DNA of 35,484 bases, from contig JAIYAM010000019.1 of NCBI GenBank assembly GCA_027489065.1, positions 1 through 35,484 on the forward strand, in the 5' to 3' direction. Position numbers and translations under genes: made by a program. Origin of the DNA: Erythrobacteraceae bacterium (GTDB lineage Bacteria; Pseudomonadota; Alphaproteobacteria; Sphingomonadales; Sphingomonadaceae). Within the stretch, counting starts at the first letter, position 1. Every line of letters begins with the position of its first letter. The notes under the pieces were generated by a model that searched no databases, was not told where the DNA came from, and worked only from the letters and a program-made list of their open reading frames with translations. Positions 34,643-35,484 of the stretch are shown one piece after another.

Positions 34643-34999
34643 TCAAGCAGCAATCTGGGGCGCAATCGGACGGCGCCCGCCATGCACGCGGCGCCAGTCC
34701 AGACCCTCGAGCAAAGCACCCAGTTGCGCGGCTGTGAGGCGCATCACGCCCTCCTGGATCCGAGGCCAATGGAAGGTGCCTTGCTCGAGCCTCTTAGCCA
34801 TCAGGCACAGACCCGTTCCGTCCCACCAGACGAGCTTGATCCGGTCGGCGCGCTTGGCGCGGAACACATAGATCACGCCCGAGTAGGGCTTGCCGCCATA
34901 CTCGGCCGCTACCAGCGCCGCGAGCGAGTCCGCTCCCTTCCTAAAATCCACGGGCTTCGTCGCCACCATCACCCTCGTGCCAGGTGCTGGGCCGATCAT
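34643..34999 (-). CDS. tnpB: IS66 accessory protein TnpB
   Basis: A 118-residue IS66 Orf2 protein, needed with TnpA and TnpC for transposition in this family. It has the family pattern KPVDFRKGADSLAALV and VFRAKRADRIKLVWWDGTGL, followed by KRLEQGTFHWP. The ATG overlaps the tnpA stop by four bases, so the two are translated together, and tnpC follows after 31 bases. It is intact and of usual length. This TnpB is unrelated to the RNA-guided nuclease of the same name in IS200/IS605 elements. Confidence 0.94.
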   Translation of the reverse strand: MIGPAPGTRVMVATKPVDFRKGADSLAALVAAEYGGKPYSGVIYVFRAKRADRIKLVWWDGTGLCLMAKRLEQGTFHWPRIQEGVMRLTAAQLGALLEGLDWRRVHGGRRPIAPQIAA

Positions 35000-35445
35000 C
35001 GTTGCACCTGCAATGCCTTCAACACGGCAGTTGCCAGGACGGGCTTTGCTGCGCGTCCGATCCGAACCACTGCGCCCGCTACCTCAACTTCGATCGCGAC
35101 ATCATCCGAAAGGGCCTTAGGGCAATCCGCAACCACCGGGATGAAAGCCGGGCCCGTCTCGTGTTCGACTGGACGGCTCGCCTCGAGCGCATAGCGCAGC
35201 TCACGGCGCCACGTGTAGAGCAGTGACGATCGGACATCGTGCTCGCGGGCAAAGGCCGCGACGTTGCCGCAGCGCTCCATCTGCGCGACCATCGCCAGCT
35301 TCTGCTCCAGCGTCCAAGTCCGCCGACGGCCTGCCATAGCACGCAGGACCTCGGCACGCCCCATAGGCTCCAGACCCACTCCAGACCTGGTGTCCAGTCT
35401 GCTCGTAAGGATGCCATGTTCCATGGCTCCAAGCGTCTGAACCAA
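34996..35445 (-). CDS. tnpA: IS66 accessory protein TnpA
   Basis: A 149-residue IS66 Orf1 protein with an N-terminal helix-turn-helix similar to IS3-type OrfA: RRRTWTLEQKLAMVAQME, then VAAFAREHDVRSSLLYTWRR. The C-terminal half ends in AAKPVLATAVLKALQVQR. The start is uncertain, because several in-frame ATGs exist within the first 40 residues before the conserved part; the longest form begins about 40 bases inside the right inverted repeat. It probably binds the element's ends. Confidence 0.9.
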   Translation of the reverse strand: MVQTLGAMEHGILTSRLDTRSGVGLEPMGRAEVLRAMAGRRRTWTLEQKLAMVAQMERCGNVAAFAREHDVRSSLLYTWRRELRYALEASRPVEHETGPAFIPVVADCPKALSDDVAIEVEVAGAVVRIGRAAKPVLATAVLKALQVQR

Positions 35446-35472
35446 TCAGCCGTCAGCGCAAGGTGGGGTCCA

Positions 35473-35484
35473 AACAGCGCTTAC
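35473..35484 (-). repeat. IS66 terminal inverted repeat, right
   Basis: AACAGCGCTTAC, the reverse complement of the left end; it occupies the last twelve bases of the window. Confidence 0.88.

Larger units (their letters stand above)
33060..35484 (-). mobile_element. Complete IS66-family insertion sequence
   Basis: The element spans 2425 bases with three minus-strand genes in the IS66 order tnpA-tnpB-tnpC. Both ends carry GTAAGCGCTGTT reading inward, and further scattered matches extend the imperfect inverted repeat to about 25 bases. The left end begins two bases past a GACTGAC; the 8-bp target duplication expected for IS66 would be 33052-33059 (GACTGACG), but its partner lies beyond the window. 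All three genes look intact, so the element may still move. Confidence 0.9.

Noticed and set aside
1..35484. CRISPR arrays, tRNA and rRNA genes
   Set aside because: No regularly spaced repeats, cloverleaf-like segments or rRNA-like sequence were noticed on reading.

Overview
The window looks like accessory DNA (plasmid, integrative element or genomic island) from a sphingomonad-type alphaproteobacterium (Sphingomonadales). This is an inference from the GC-rich coding style, the TraD/MobF pair, the RES-Xre toxin-antitoxin pair, the large TonB-dependent receptors and the NodT-type outer-membrane efflux lipoproteins. No rRNA, tRNA or CRISPR array was seen.

Region 1 (1-8853, plus strand) is a tightly packed conjugative DNA-processing block. 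It holds a ribbon-helix-helix protein, a TraD coupling ATPase, a small Xre-type regulator, a MobF relaxase-helicase, two small proteins and an SF2 helicase. The first three junctions overlap or nearly touch, so this is one operon up to the relaxase and probably through the helicase. No type IV secretion channel genes lie in the window.

Region 2 (8854-11800) is a patchwork: a small exported nuclease-like protein, poorly defined small membrane ORFs, a RES/Xre toxin-antitoxin pair on the minus strand, and a decayed IS21 istA gene.

Region 3 (11832-18053) has an alpha/beta hydrolase facing an EmrAB-type pump operon with its own outer-membrane lipoprotein (emrA-emrB-nodT order, minus strand). Upstream of emrA is an unusual scar: the first ~43 codons of a marR gene run into the 5' end of a second, broken emrA on the opposite strand, followed by an intact marR. 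This is best read as recombination between two related divergent marR/emrA units.

Region 4 (18081-24787) is a complete RND tripartite efflux operon (adaptor, permease, outer-membrane factor; minus strand) ending at a clear terminator. A TetR regulator diverges from it, and a perfect-arm inverted repeat, the probable operator, lies in the shared promoter gap.

Region 5 (25218-32840) has two TonB-dependent receptors of different base composition, a gene-poor gap, and a secreted three-part protein whose middle part resembles the lysozyme inhibitor Ivy. Region 6 (33060-35484) is an intact IS66-family element with tnpA, tnpB and tnpC. Its outer inverted repeat ends exactly at the last base of the window.

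I found no convincing new multi-gene system. The best candidates for novelty are the marR/emrA recombination scar, the tandem C-terminal repeats of the conjugation-linked helicase and the Ivy-like secreted protein.
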